The notes: generated by a model from the sequence alone, not told the origin. DNA of 64,000 bases from Aggregatibacter kilianii (GCF_003130255.1 NZ_NRCN01000001.1:2010822-2074821), one strand, 5' to 3'; shown: positions 44,774 through 54,159, numbered from the stretch's first letter. Program-made: numbers and translations.

Positions 44774-45598
44774 TTGAGTTGGATCACAAAAAGAACAATT
44801 AATTTTATCAAAAAATTAACAAATACCGAACCGATGGAAAATAGCATTACGATTTCCGAAAAACAGGACAGTTTGGCAAAAGAAGTTCCCGTTGCTTTAG
44901 TGTATAACGATATCTCCCATACGGTGATGATGTGTTCGCCTCGGGATTTGGAGGATTTTGCCATGGGGTTTTCCCTCACGGAAGGCATTATTGACAAGCC
45001 TGCCGACATTTATGGCATTGATATTGAAGAGGTGTGTAATGGCATGGAAGCCAGAATTGAGTTGGCAACCCGCTGTTTTGTGGCATTGAAAGACTATCGG
45101 CGTACTTTAACCGGCCGTACCGGTTGTGGTATTTGTGGTGCGGAACAAATACAACAAGTCTATAAAAACATAGCAAAATTAGACCGCACTTTAACGGTTA
45201 ATGTCGCCCAATTAGATTCTTGCTTGCAAAAATTATATGACGCACAAGAACTCGGTAAACAAACCGGATCCACTCACGCGGTGGGGTTTTTCTCTATAGC
45301 AGGCGAGTTATTGGCGATTCGTGAAGATGTAGGACGCCATGTGGCATTAGACAAACTGCTTGGTTGGCATGCCAAAGCAGGTAAGCCTCGAGGTTTCCTG
45401 TTGGTGACCAGTCGTGCCAGCTATGAAATGGTACAGAAAACCGTTTCATGTGGCATAGAAATGCTTATCGCCATGTCCGCCGCAACAGATTTAGCCGTGC
45501 AAATGGCGGAACAGTATGATTTAACCCTCGTTGGTTTTGCCAGAGAAGGGCGGGCAACGGTGTATAGCGGCAAAGAACGTTTGGCAATTTGTGATTGA
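44774..45598 (+). CDS. fdhD: Formate dehydrogenase accessory sulphurtransferase
   Basis: A 274-residue cytosolic protein that moves sulphur from IscS to the molybdenum cofactor so that formate dehydrogenase becomes active. The catalytic C118-x2-C121 (TGCGICG) and the conserved GFSLTEGII and [14 protein letters not shown] stretches are present. The start is TTG at 44774, after AAGGGGAA; an ATG 60 bp later is possible. It is divergent from fdxG, sharing a 234-bp region. Confidence 0.94.
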   Translation: MSWITKRTINFIKKLTNTEPMENSITISEKQDSLAKEVPVALVYNDISHTVMMCSPRDLEDFAMGFSLTEGIIDKPADIYGIDIEEVCNGMEARIELATRCFVALKDYRRTLTGRTGCGICGAEQIQQVYKNIAKLDRTLTVNVAQLDSCLQKLYDAQELGKQTGSTHAVGFFSIAGELLAIREDVGRHVALDKLLGWHAKAGKPRGFLLVTSRASYEMVQKTVSCGIEMLIAMSAATDLAVQMAEQYDLTLVGFAREGRATVYSGKERLAICD

Positions 45599-45648
45599 TT
45601 CCGCCTTAGTCTAAAATCATCTCGTGTATTTATTAGGCTTTTCTCATT

Positions 45649-46647
45649 ATGACAAAAAATAAACGCCCGACGTTACAAGATATTGCCGATTACCTTGGCA
45701 TCACGAAAATGACCATCAGCCGCTATTTGCGCCATCCCGATTCTGTGGCGAGTGGCACACAAGCGCGCATTGCGGAAGCCATTGAACGCTTCGGCTATAT
45801 TCCTAATCGCGCACCGGATATTTTGTCCAATGCTAAAAGTCGGGCAATTGGTGTGTTGGTGCCATCATTAACTAATCAAGTGTTTGCCAATGTGATTCGC
45901 GGTATTGAGCAAATTACCGATAAAGCCGGTTATCAAACCATGTTGGCGCATTACGGTTACAGTGAAAAGAAAGAGGAACGTCGTATTGAAAGCCTGCTGT
46001 CTTACAACGTGGACGGCATTATTTTGTCGGAAAGTCAGCATTCCGAAAAAACTAAAAAAATGCTCAAAGTGGCGAATATTCCTGTCATTGAAATTATGGA
46101 TACCACGGAAGTTGGCATTCAGCAGGTCGTCGGTTTTGACAATATTGCGGCGGCACAAGCGATGGTGGAAACCATGATTAATCGTGGGCATCGCAACGTA
46201 GTTTATTTTGCGGCGCGTCAAGATAAACGCACGCGTTTACGTCAGCAAGGCTATGAAAACGCCATGGCAAAGCATCAATTAACACCACATGTTATCGCCA
46301 CTAAAGAACATTCTTCTTTTACGCTAGGCGGCGAATTGTTGCATCAGGCACTTGAAACATTTCCGCAAATTGACGGTATTTTTTGCACCAATGACGACAT
46401 TGCTATTGGCGCTATTTTTGAATGTCAACGTTTAGGCATTCAAGTGCCCAAGCAAATTGCTGTTGCCGGTTTTCACGGGCATGATGTAGGTCAATCGATC
46501 ACGCCGCAACTTGCCACGGTGATCACGCCGCGTTTAGATATCGGACGCATTGCTGCTAAGGAATTACTGGCGCGAATTGACAATATTCCCGCGCAAAGCG
46601 CCATCATCAATTTAGGTTACCAGATTCATTTAGGGGAAAGCATATAA
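45649..46647 (+). CDS. gntR: Gluconate operon repressor, LacI family
   Basis: A 332-residue repressor. The LacI helix-turn-helix TLQDIADYLGITKMTISRYL (residues 8-27) is followed by the hinge and periplasmic-binding-like domain. It is highly similar in pattern to E. coli GntR, which binds gluconate or its phosphate and represses gntK and gntT. Its neighbours are gntK and gntT, with two ATGTTA-type operator sites upstream of them, so it is very likely their regulator. Confidence 0.9.
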   Translation: MTKNKRPTLQDIADYLGITKMTISRYLRHPDSVASGTQARIAEAIERFGYIPNRAPDILSNAKSRAIGVLVPSLTNQVFANVIRGIEQITDKAGYQTMLAHYGYSEKKEERRIESLLSYNVDGIILSESQHSEKTKKMLKVANIPVIEIMDTTEVGIQQVVGFDNIAAAQAMVETMINRGHRNVVYFAARQDKRTRLRQQGYENAMAKHQLTPHVIATKEHSSFTLGGELLHQALETFPQIDGIFCTNDDIAIGAIFECQRLGIQVPKQIAVAGFHGHDVGQSITPQLATVITPRLDIGRIAAKELLARIDNIPAQSAIINLGYQIHLGESI

Positions 46648-46700
46648 AAGTGCGGTGATTTTTTTAGACGTTTTAAAACACTTGCAGTATTACGGAGCAA

Positions 46701-46801
46701 ATGCACAAAACGCTTGCTGAGCTTGTCGAAGCATTAGTTTTGTGCATAGGAGAGGCTGAAATTACTTACACTTCGACAAGCTCAGTGACCGTAATTTCAG
46801 C
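46701..46801. repeat. Two hairpins with complementary loops between gntR and gntK
   Basis: Hairpin one: ATGCACAAAAC (46701-46711) with GTTTTGTGCAT (46737-46747). Hairpin two: GCTGAAATTAC (46755-46765) with GTAATTTCAGC (46791-46801). Their loops contain CTGAGCTTGTCGAAG (46717-46731) and its reverse complement CTTCGACAAGCTCAG (46771-46785). The motif CTTCGACAAGCTCAG is a known dispersed intergenic repeat core in several bacteria. It lies between the convergent gntR and gntK ends. Confidence 0.85.
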
Positions 46802-46858
46802 TTTGTGCAACTGCTACATAATTTCGAACACTTGAAAAACAGACCGCACTTTTTTGTT

Positions 46859-47377
46859 TTAAGAGAGATAAGGCTTCAGCGCCTGAATACAACGTTCAAC
46901 CACTTCGTCAAAAGGCGCATTAATATCAATAGGAATCACATCCGGTTCATCTGCGCCCGGCACTTCCAGCGTTTCAAACTGGCTTTTCAGCATGCTTTCT
47001 TTCATGTAGTGCCCTTTGCGTTGGCGCATACGTTCCAAAATTACATCATAAGAACCGTGTAAAAATAGGAATCTTACATTGCTGTTGCCGTCGCGAATTT
47101 GATCACGATATTTCTTTTTCAGTGCCGAACAAACAATAATGCCTATCTCGCTTTTATGCTCCAAGCTAAATGCTGCATCCCGAATGCGTTCCAACCAAGG
47201 CGCGCGATCTTCATCGTTCAATGGATGACCTTCACCCATTTTGATGATATTGGCACGCGGATGCAGATCGTCTCCGTCAATCAGTTTTATCCCCAGACGA
47301 TGTGCGACTTCCGTCCCCACAGACGTTTTACCGGTGCTGGATACCCCCATTAAAATAAAACTTTTACCTACCGCCAT
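46859..47377 (-). CDS. gntK: Gluconokinase
   Basis: A 172-residue kinase that phosphorylates gluconate to 6-phosphogluconate for the pentose phosphate or Entner-Doudoroff pathway. The Walker A GVSSTGKTSVG (residues 12-22) and LIDGDDLHPRANIIKMGEG are family signatures. It is divergent from gntT, with a GntR-type site close to its start. Confidence 0.96.
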   Translation of the reverse strand: MAVGKSFILMGVSSTGKTSVGTEVAHRLGIKLIDGDDLHPRANIIKMGEGHPLNDEDRAPWLERIRDAAFSLEHKSEIGIIVCSALKKKYRDQIRDGNSNVRFLFLHGSYDVILERMRQRKGHYMKESMLKSQFETLEVPGADEPDVIPIDINAPFDEVVERCIQALKPYLS

Positions 47378-47423
47378 GTGTTTCTCCTTCTCTGATTTTT
47401 AATAGACTTAGCTTAGCGCAAAA

Positions 47424-47439
47424 ATGTTATCGGTAACAA
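47424..47439. promoter_or_regulatory. GntR-type operator near gntK
   Basis: The imperfect palindrome ATGTTATCGGTAACAA lies 47-62 bp upstream of the gntK ATG and resembles the ATGTTACC(N)GGTAACAT-type site of GntR-family LacI regulators. Likely repression point for gntK. Confidence 0.65.
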
Positions 47440-47497
47440 TCCTTTTGGACTATAAAATGTCCGTTTTTGAAGATGAATTAAGCATAAATATATTTTT

Positions 47498-47513
47498 TGT
47501 GATTGTGATCACA
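47498..47513. promoter_or_regulatory. CRP-cAMP binding site upstream of gntT
   Basis: TGTGATTGTGATCACA matches the CRP consensus TGTGA-N6-TCACA exactly. It sits about 80 bp before the gntT ATG and implies catabolite control of gluconate uptake (and possibly of gntK). Confidence 0.8.
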
Positions 47514-47554
47514 GTTCTTAACGATGTCTATTTACCAATATTGCCATAAAAGGT

Positions 47555-47570
47555 ATGTTACCAGTAACAT
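47555..47570. promoter_or_regulatory. GntR-type operator before gntT
   Basis: ATGTTACCAGTAACAT is a near-perfect palindrome 21 bp upstream of the gntT ATG, in position to block transcription. It matches the other site at 47424, supporting coordinated repression by the nearby gntR product. Confidence 0.72.
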
Positions 47571-47590
47571 TTTTAGCATGAGGACGAATT

Positions 47591-48940
47591 ATGTTAATTT
47601 TCATCATGATCGCAGCCGTACTTTTATTACTGCTACTCATCATTAAATTTAAAATGCACGCCTTTGTCGCGTTGGTGTTAGTCAGTTTATTGACCGCACT
47701 TGCCGCGGGTATTTCCGTTGACAAGATTTTACCGACGCTATTAACCGGCTTCGGCAATACGTTGGCATCAGTTGCCTTGTTGGTCGGTTTGGGGGCCATG
47801 ATTGGGCGTTTGCTTGAAGTGACTGGTGGAGCAAAAGTGCTTGCTGATACCTTAATCAATAAATTCGGCGAACAAAAAGCACCTTTTGCCCTTGGGGTTG
47901 CCGCCTTATTATTCGCTTTTCCGATTTTCTTTGATGCCGGTTTGGTAGTGATGTTGCCAATCGTCTTTAGCGTGGCAAAACGCTTTGGTGGTTCCGTCTT
48001 ACGTTACGCCTTCCCGGTTGCCGGTGCTTTCGCCGTCATGCACGCCTTTTTACCGCCGCATCCCGGCCCGGTCGCTTCCGGAGATTTGCTGGGTGTAAAT
48101 ATGGGGTTGATGGTGCTTGTCGGGTTAATTTGTGCTATTCCAACTTGGTATATCGGGACATATTTGTTCAGTATGTACATCAGCAAAAAATTCTTTGTGG
48201 AACTGCCGAAAACCTTTTTGAATAGTTCTGCTATTAGCGAAACTTCCGTTCAAAACCCGCCACCGTTTGGACGCGTATTATTTATCTTGGTTTTACCGAT
48301 TTTCTTAATTTTGTTTGATACCGGCTTAAATACACTCAGCGTAGCAAAAGTCATCGACGGTTCAGCCTTGTGGGTGCAAAGCTTGCGTTTAATTGGTAAA
48401 ACGCCCATTGCCTTATTGATTACGTTGTTAATCGCCATTGCTTTATTGCGTGGTGAACGTAGCTACGAACAAATCGAAAGCCTCTGCAACAGTGCGCTCG
48501 GACCAATTTGCTCCATTATTTTGGTCACCGGGGCGGGCGGTATGTTCGGTGGCGTATTACGTGCCGGTGGTATTGGCGATGAATTGTCAGCTATGTTATC
48601 CAATACCGGCATGCCGATTATTATTGCTGCCTTTATTATTTCCATGGCGTTGCGCGTAGCACAAGGTTCGGCAACAGTTGCATTAACTACAGCTTCTGCA
48701 TTAATCGCACCAACCGTTGTTGCGGCGACTGATCTTAGCCAATTGGATTTATGCTTTATCGTAATCTCCATCGCCTCAGGCGCCACGGTGTTCTCTCATG
48801 TGAATGACAGCGGATTTTGGTTAATGAGTCGTTTTTTAGAAATGGACACCAAAACCACGTTAAAAACCTGGACTATGTTGGAGACCTCAATCGGCTTTGT
48901 CGGTTTTATCATTGCATTAATCGGCAGCATTATTTTCTAA
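47591..48940 (+). CDS. gntT: Gluconate permease, GntP family
   Basis: A 449-residue inner-membrane proton symporter with about 12-14 hydrophobic segments. Family stretches are GFGNTLASVALLVGLGAMIG near 55, FPIFFDAGLVVMLPI near 110 and PPHPGPVASGDLLGVNMGLM near 155. It imports gluconate for GntK. GntP/GntT/GntU paralogs cannot be told apart with certainty from sequence alone. Ends at a terminator (48957). Confidence 0.92.
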   Translation: MLIFIMIAAVLLLLLLIIKFKMHAFVALVLVSLLTALAAGISVDKILPTLLTGFGNTLASVALLVGLGAMIGRLLEVTGGAKVLADTLINKFGEQKAPFALGVAALLFAFPIFFDAGLVVMLPIVFSVAKRFGGSVLRYAFPVAGAFAVMHAFLPPHPGPVASGDLLGVNMGLMVLVGLICAIPTWYIGTYLFSMYISKKFFVELPKTFLNSSAISETSVQNPPPFGRVLFILVLPIFLILFDTGLNTLSVAKVIDGSALWVQSLRLIGKTPIALLITLLIAIALLRGERSYEQIESLCNSALGPICSIILVTGAGGMFGGVLRAGGIGDELSAMLSNTGMPIIIAAFIISMALRVAQGSATVALTTASALIAPTVVAATDLSQLDLCFIVISIASGATVFSHVNDSGFWLMSRFLEMDTKTTLKTWTMLETSIGFVGFIIALIGSIIF

Positions 48941-48956
48941 TTCTTTTGGTTTTACT

Positions 48957-48988
48957 AAAGCGCATCTTTTACGGTGCGCTTTTTTTTA
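48957..48988 (+). terminator. gntT terminator
   Basis: AAAGCGCA (48957-48964) pairs with TGCGCTTT (48975-48982), then TTTTTT, 17 bp after the gntT stop. Confidence 0.9.
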
Positions 48989-49110
48989 TGAAAAAAATAT
49001 CGGAAAAAACCACCGCACTTTTTCTTCTTTTCCCTTTCCTTCATTGAGTTTTTACCAAAACCCGCTATAATTTCGCCTGTACAAAAAAACAGTATTTGTG
49101 AGTAAAAATA

Positions 49111-51285
49111 ATGGATTTCGCAGAATTATTAGATGGTTTAAACGATAAACAACGGGAAGCGGTGAGTGCACCGTTGGGCAATTATTTGGTGTTAGCCGGC
49201 GCAGGGAGTGGTAAAACCCGCGTATTGACGCACCGAATCGCGTGGTTGATTGGTGTGGAGGGTGTCTCCGAAGGGAGCATTATGGCGGTGACCTTCACCA
49301 ACAAAGCTGCGGCAGAAATGCGTCATCGTATTGAATCCGTCTTGTCCGACGGCAATCAGCGTTTGTTTGGTATGTGGGTCGGCACCTTTCATAGTATTGC
49401 TCATCGACTTCTGCGTGCTCATCATCTTGATGCGGATTTGCCGCAAGATTTCCAGATTTTAGATTCGGAAGATCAATTGCGTTTACTCAAACGCCTCATG
49501 AAATTACATCATTTTAACGAAAAAAGTTTCCCGCCAAAGCAAGCCGCTTGGTATATCAACAATAAAAAGGACGAAGGCTTGCGCCCGAATCAAATTGATG
49601 ATCATCACGATCGTCAAGAACGTGAATGGATTCGAATTTACCGCATTTATCAAGATGCTTGCGATCGTGCAGGATTGGTGGATTTTGCCGAAATTTTATT
49701 GCGCTCGTACGAATTGTTTTTACATAAGCCACTGATTTTGCAACGTTACCAACAACGTTTTCAGCATATTTTGGTGGATGAGTTTCAAGACACCAACAAA
49801 ATTCAATATGAATGGATTCGTTTGTTGGCGGGCAAAACCGGCAAAGTAATGATTGTGGGCGATGACGACCAATCTATTTACGGCTGGCGCGGGGCAAAAA
49901 TCGAAAATATTCAGTTATTTTTGAAAGAGTTTGCCAATGCACAAACCATTCGATTAGAGCAAAATTACCGTTCAACCATGAATATTTTGCAAGCGGCGAA
50001 TGAGTTAATTTCCAATAACAACAACCGACTAGGGAAAAATTTGTGGTCGGAAGGAAATCAAGGCGATCCTGTAGGCATTTATGCGGCTTTTAACGAATTG
50101 GATGAAGCCTTGTTCGTTTCCTCGCAGATTAAGACTTGGATTGAAGACGGCGGCAAACTCAACGATTGTGCCATTTTATATCGCAGTAACAGTCAATCAC
50201 GGGTGATTGAGGAAGCGTTAATTCGTTCACAAATTCCTTATCGTATTTATGGTGGCATGCGCTTCTTCGAACGTCAGGAAATCAAGGATGCATTGGCCTA
50301 TTTGCGCTTGATTGCTAATCGCCAAGACGATGCTGCCTTTGAGCGCGTTATTAATACGCCACCACGGGGCATTGGTGATCGCACGTTGGACACCTTGCGT
50401 AATCTGACTCGTGAACATCAAATCACGTTATGGCAAGCCACCAATTTGGCATTGCAGGAAAATAAACTGGCAGGCCGTGCCGCGACCGCTTTGCTTCGCT
50501 TTATGGAATTAATCAATTCTCTGCAACGGGATACGGAAGAAATGCCGTTGTTTGCACAAACAGATTTTGTCATTAAGCATTCCGGTTTGTATGAAATGTA
50601 TAAACAGGAAAAGGGCGAAAAAGGCGAAGTGCGCATTGAAAACTTAGAAGAGTTGGTCTCTGCCGCCCGCGAATTTATCAAGCCTGAAGAGGCGGAAGAC
50701 ATGACAGAGCTCACAGCTTTCTTGACGCACGCCTCATTAGAAGCGGGCGAAGAACAAGCAGCACCGCATCAAGCCTGTGTAGAAATGATGACCTTGCACT
50801 CGGCAAAAGGCTTGGAGTTTCCTCGGGTGTTTATGATTGGCGTGGAAGAAGGATTATTCCCAAGTTTCCGCTCTTTTGAAGAATCAGGGCGTTTGGAAGA
50901 AGAACGTCGTTTGGCTTATGTGGGGATTACCCGCGCCAAACAAAAACTTACCATTTCTTATGCGGAAAGTCGTCGTTTATATGGCAAAGAAGAACGCCAT
51001 TTGCCTTCCCGTTTTATCACGGAATTACCACAACAATGTTTGCAGGAAATCCGTTTACGCGGCACCGTTACCCGCGCCTTAAATCAAGCCAAAGTAGGCA
51101 GTGTTTCGCCGATTGCCAATGAAAGCGAATGGAAAATGGGGCAAAAAGTGAAACACGAAAAATTTGGTTTTGGCACAGTGATTAATGTGGAAGGTGCGGA
51201 CAATAATTTGCGCTTACAAATTGCGTTCCAGAATCAAGGAATTAAATGGCTGATCGCCCATTTGGCGAAGTTGGAGAAAATATAA
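49111..51285 (+). CDS. uvrD: DNA helicase II
   Basis: A 724-residue superfamily 1 helicase (3'-5') used in nucleotide excision and mismatch repair. Walker A AGAGSGKT (residues 29-36), motif II VDEFQDTN, motif III VGDDDQSIYGWRGA, motif IV-V LEQNYRST, and VEMMTLHSAKGLEF are visible. The C-terminal EWKMGQKVKHEKFGFGTVIN region is the Tudor-like domain of UvrD. Length matches E. coli UvrD (720). Distinguished from Rep by length and this C-terminus. Confidence 0.96.
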   Translation: MDFAELLDGLNDKQREAVSAPLGNYLVLAGAGSGKTRVLTHRIAWLIGVEGVSEGSIMAVTFTNKAAAEMRHRIESVLSDGNQRLFGMWVGTFHSIAHRLLRAHHLDADLPQDFQILDSEDQLRLLKRLMKLHHFNEKSFPPKQAAWYINNKKDEGLRPNQIDDHHDRQEREWIRIYRIYQDACDRAGLVDFAEILLRSYELFLHKPLILQRYQQRFQHILVDEFQDTNKIQYEWIRLLAGKTGKVMIVGDDDQSIYGWRGAKIENIQLFLKEFANAQTIRLEQNYRSTMNILQAANELISNNNNRLGKNLWSEGNQGDPVGIYAAFNELDEALFVSSQIKTWIEDGGKLNDCAILYRSNSQSRVIEEALIRSQIPYRIYGGMRFFERQEIKDALAYLRLIANRQDDAAFERVINTPPRGIGDRTLDTLRNLTREHQITLWQATNLALQENKLAGRAATALLRFMELINSLQRDTEEMPLFAQTDFVIKHSGLYEMYKQEKGEKGEVRIENLEELVSAAREFIKPEEAEDMTELTAFLTHASLEAGEEQAAPHQACVEMMTLHSAKGLEFPRVFMIGVEEGLFPSFRSFEESGRLEEERRLAYVGITRAKQKLTISYAESRRLYGKEERHLPSRFITELPQQCLQEIRLRGTVTRALNQAKVGSVSPIANESEWKMGQKVKHEKFGFGTVINVEGADNNLRLQIAFQNQGIKWLIAHLAKLEKI

Positions 51286-51287
51286 AA

Positions 51288-51334
51288 TAAAGTGCGGTCA
51301 AAAAAACATTTAAATTTTTGACCGCACTTTTTTA
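51288..51334. terminator. Bidirectional dual-USS terminator between uvrD and the ydgA-like gene
   Basis: AAGTGCGGTCAAAAA (51290-51304) pairs with TTTTTGACCGCACTT (51315-51329), then T-run. It lies between converging genes. Confidence 0.92.
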
Positions 51335-51344
51335 TTTATACCGA

Positions 51345-52889
51345 TTATTTGGTTTCCGGTATTTCCGGTGTTTCGGATTCTTCCAGAGTTTCATCAGGAA
51401 TCGAGTTTGGAACCATTGCTAACATCATAACAAACTCTTCCCAAGACAGCATATTGCCATTGAGGTTGATTTTGTTGTTTTCTAATTTAGCATTGAGTTT
51501 TATGCTTTTATCATCAACCACAAACAAAGGAGTGTTTTCGGCGAGTGATAAGTATTCATGTAGTGTTTTTTCTGCGTCTTTTTCCGGCGCTTCTTTTATG
51601 GCATCGGCGTCTAAACGTTTTATTTGGGTAAGAAAATCTAAAATCGCAGCGTTATCTAAATCGATGTTTAGAGCAAATTGCTTAAACATTTCTAACACCT
51701 TGCCGGCTCGGATTTTAGCCTGTAAATCACCCGGTGCAAATTCAACATTTAAATCGGCACTGAGTTTCCCCCCCTTGTTTGATAACGTAAAGGGAGCAAT
51801 TTTCACTTGGGGCTGTTTTTTGGAAAGTTCTATGAATGCCTGAAATACTTCTTCCGGTGGAGCATCTTGTGTTTTACCGCTCTCGGCCGCTTTGGCGGTT
51901 TCGGTAAGAATAATATTTAGCGGGTTCGCCGCCAAATGATTAAATTGAATATTAAAAATACTGTCGTTGATAAAGAAGTTTTCTTGACCATTGGAAGTAA
52001 AACGTATTCCGCCGTGTTTATAAGTTAAGTCATAATCAACAAAGTTATCTTTTATTTTGCCGTTAATGTCTGATTGACTATCTTTTATTTCTAACAAAAT
52101 ATCGTTGTCATTACCTTTTGCGCTAAATCGCATATTCCCAAGTTTGGTGCTGTAGTTTCCAACGATGATTTTATCCAGTTCGGCTGATGCGCGATTCCAA
52201 TTTAGTGAAGTTTGTGAATCGGTAAATTCAAAAAACATACTTTGAATGTCGTTTTTTTCCTCATTTTGACTTGTTTGTTCCATATTTGGGAAAACTAATT
52301 TGACATAAGGAGAGGCAATATCCACTTTCCCAAAACCATTCTCATCGATGTCATAATTTGCCGTGATTTTCCAATCAATATCGCCACCGTCAATATGTGT
52401 ATTGACTTCAGAATTTAGGTTTCCCAATACCTGTTTGTTGTAGTCCACGGAAAAATTGAAATATAACGGACTTTTTCCGTTCTTGCCGAACCAGTCTTTA
52501 TTTTTTTCGGTTTTTGTGACCTCGGTTTCTGTTGAAAACATCACCGGTGTAAAGTTGAATTGGCTAAGCTGATTTATCGGTAATGGACCATGATAAAGCT
52601 TGCCGTTAAACGGGAGAGTATTGATGTTCTCGCTTTCCTTTGATGAGAAAACGAGCTCATAGCTAATATCGGAACTAAAAAAACCACGTTGAAATTTTAC
52701 ATTATCAATTTTTACTGTTCCGGTGGATTCCACATTTGGTACGTTGAAAAAATGTTCTAGCTTTTTATTGATTTGGTTAATTTTGGCGTGAAATTGTTGT
52801 TCAGCCATTTTGCCGGAATACCAAGTCGCACCGGTAAAAACACCACCTAAAACGGCAATTACACCTAATGCTACCGCTGGTTTTTTCAT
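51345..52889 (-). CDS. YdgA family (DUF945) envelope protein
   Basis: A 514-residue protein with one N-terminal membrane helix (residues 4-24) and a long extracytoplasmic part. The start MKKPAVALGVIAVLGGVFTG and WYSGKMAEQQFHAKINQINK, then the FQRGFFSSDISYELVF region, match the DUF945/YdgA family of envelope proteins of unknown role. It stands alone between uvrD and the ligase gene. Confidence 0.85.
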   Translation of the reverse strand: MKKPAVALGVIAVLGGVFTGATWYSGKMAEQQFHAKINQINKKLEHFFNVPNVESTGTVKIDNVKFQRGFFSSDISYELVFSSKESENINTLPFNGKLYHGPLPINQLSQFNFTPVMFSTETEVTKTEKNKDWFGKNGKSPLYFNFSVDYNKQVLGNLNSEVNTHIDGGDIDWKITANYDIDENGFGKVDIASPYVKLVFPNMEQTSQNEEKNDIQSMFFEFTDSQTSLNWNRASAELDKIIVGNYSTKLGNMRFSAKGNDNDILLEIKDSQSDINGKIKDNFVDYDLTYKHGGIRFTSNGQENFFINDSIFNIQFNHLAANPLNIILTETAKAAESGKTQDAPPEEVFQAFIELSKKQPQVKIAPFTLSNKGGKLSADLNVEFAPGDLQAKIRAGKVLEMFKQFALNIDLDNAAILDFLTQIKRLDADAIKEAPEKDAEKTLHEYLSLAENTPLFVVDDKSIKLNAKLENNKINLNGNMLSWEEFVMMLAMVPNSIPDETLEESETPEIPETK

Positions 52890-53073
52890 ATTTAAGTTCC
52901 TTATTTTAGGTTAGATGATTAAATCTTGTGCATTCTATCATATTGAAATTTAAACGAATAGGCATAGAAGTGCGGTCACAAAAAAATCTATTTTTGAAGG
53001 TCGACTATGCCAACGGATCAGAAGGAATGAATAAATAACATAAATGATTTAGACGTATTTTTAGACGCATTTT
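52890..53073. other. Intergenic region between the ydgA-like and ligase genes
   Basis: It holds copy B of the USS-linked repeat and the upstream region of the ydgA-like gene; no other gene is seen. Confidence 0.4.
52968..53040 (+). repeat. USS-linked interspersed repeat, copy B
   Basis: Begins with AAGTGCGGT (52968), then an A-rich spacer, TATTTTTGAAG, a GTCGAC...GCCAACGG block, AGAAGGAATGAATAA. Its order and spacing match the repeat found inside rnfC and at 54053. It lacks the distal TGAGCTTATGAATAAA block, so it looks truncated. Confidence 0.65.
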
Positions 53074-53901
53074 TTAAGGTGTTTTGTCTTGAGCGGCAAT
53101 TCGCCAAAAAGTTGCAAATCTCGGTTTTCCTTTGTTGGTTAAACCACGATATTTATAGGTGATTTGTGAACCGACAGGTGGCGGATTGATTCGCTCCTCC
53201 AGTTTGAATCCCGAACCAATTTTAAATTGACCACGATGATTTTCACAGGTGAGCGAGCCGATGACATTTTCAAATTGCCCTTTACCGGCATGATGGGCGA
53301 TGACCGTACATTCTTCATCAAGTGCGGTCTTTAATTTAAGAATTTGTGTACTGCGTTTTCGTTCATAAGGTGCGTTTGGATTACGGATGATCACCCCTTC
53401 GCCTTTCGCTTGTTCAACCTGTTGTAAAAATTGTTGAATGTGTTGCGGATTTTCAATGGGAATTTGCGTAATGATTTCAATAGGTGCGGAAGGATGCTGC
53501 GCTAAATAGGCTTTTAATTGGGCTAAGCGTTCAAATAAATTGCCGTTGGCATCAGGAACATCAAACACATGAAGCTTTAATTTATGCCAACCTTTATCCT
53601 GTTGAGAACGAACAATAGAGGAAATTTCTGCAAATTGATCACGCTGGCTAAACAATTCGCCGTCAATGGCAAAAGGGGGAAATTCCGCTAAAAAATCTTT
53701 TGGTGGCGATAATGTTACTCCGCCACGGGTAAAGAGTTGTTTGCCGTCCCAGTAGCCACGAATACCATCTAATTTTTCGCTCATGACCCATCCTGTCACA
53801 TCCTGATTCTTATAGGATTCTAATAGCATTAGGTCAGGTTTTTCTGCGTAACAAATAAGATGAAAAAAGAGCAAGGTAAAAAATGAAGTGAAGTGGCGCA
53901 T
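53074..53901 (-). CDS. Exported ATP-dependent DNA ligase
   Basis: A 275-residue ligase. The active-site lysine is K43 in SEKLDGIRGYW, the nucleotidyltransferase motif I. GVTLSPPKDFLAEFPPFAID and GEGVIIRNPNAPYERKRS (motif IV-V) follow, and an OB-fold-like C-terminus. Residues 1-18 (MRHFTSFFTLLFFHLICY) form a signal peptide, so it should act in the periplasm. Pasteurellaceae and Neisseria carry such ligases, linked to natural DNA uptake by some authors. It is not the essential NAD-dependent enzyme. Single gene. Confidence 0.9.
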   Translation of the reverse strand: MRHFTSFFTLLFFHLICYAEKPDLMLLESYKNQDVTGWVMSEKLDGIRGYWDGKQLFTRGGVTLSPPKDFLAEFPPFAIDGELFSQRDQFAEISSIVRSQQDKGWHKLKLHVFDVPDANGNLFERLAQLKAYLAQHPSAPIEIITQIPIENPQHIQQFLQQVEQAKGEGVIIRNPNAPYERKRSTQILKLKTALDEECTVIAHHAGKGQFENVIGSLTCENHRGQFKIGSGFKLEERINPPPVGSQITYKYRGLTNKGKPRFATFWRIAAQDKTP

Positions 53902-54052
53902 ATCATGTTCCTTTAAATAAAAAGAAGATTAGCGATAGGGCAAAGAGGCAACCATGAAAAGACAAGATTTTTGTGAAGCAGATCGAAAATAAAAGAAAAA
54001 AAGAATAAAAAATACGCCTTGTGAGAGCGTATTTTAGGCATATTTTGATGGA

Positions 54053-54148
54053 AAGTGCGGTCAAAAAAATAAACGTTTTTTAACACCGATGACACCAACG
54101 ACTCAGTCAGGAGGAGATAATAAAAGAACGACTGAGCTTATGAATAAA
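54053..54148 (+). repeat. USS-linked interspersed repeat, copy C
   Basis: AAGTGCGGT (54053), then A-rich spacer, AACGTTTTTTAAC, a middle segment with GACTCAGTC palindrome and AGGAGG, then GAACGACTGAGCTTATGAATAAA-type ending. The start and end blocks match rnfC's repeat units; the centre has diverged. Translated in the rnfC frame it gives KRFLT...NKRTTELMNK against QRFLN...[10 protein letters not shown]. Not a gene on its own. Confidence 0.75.
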
Positions 54149-54159
54149 CATCAGGGGAA

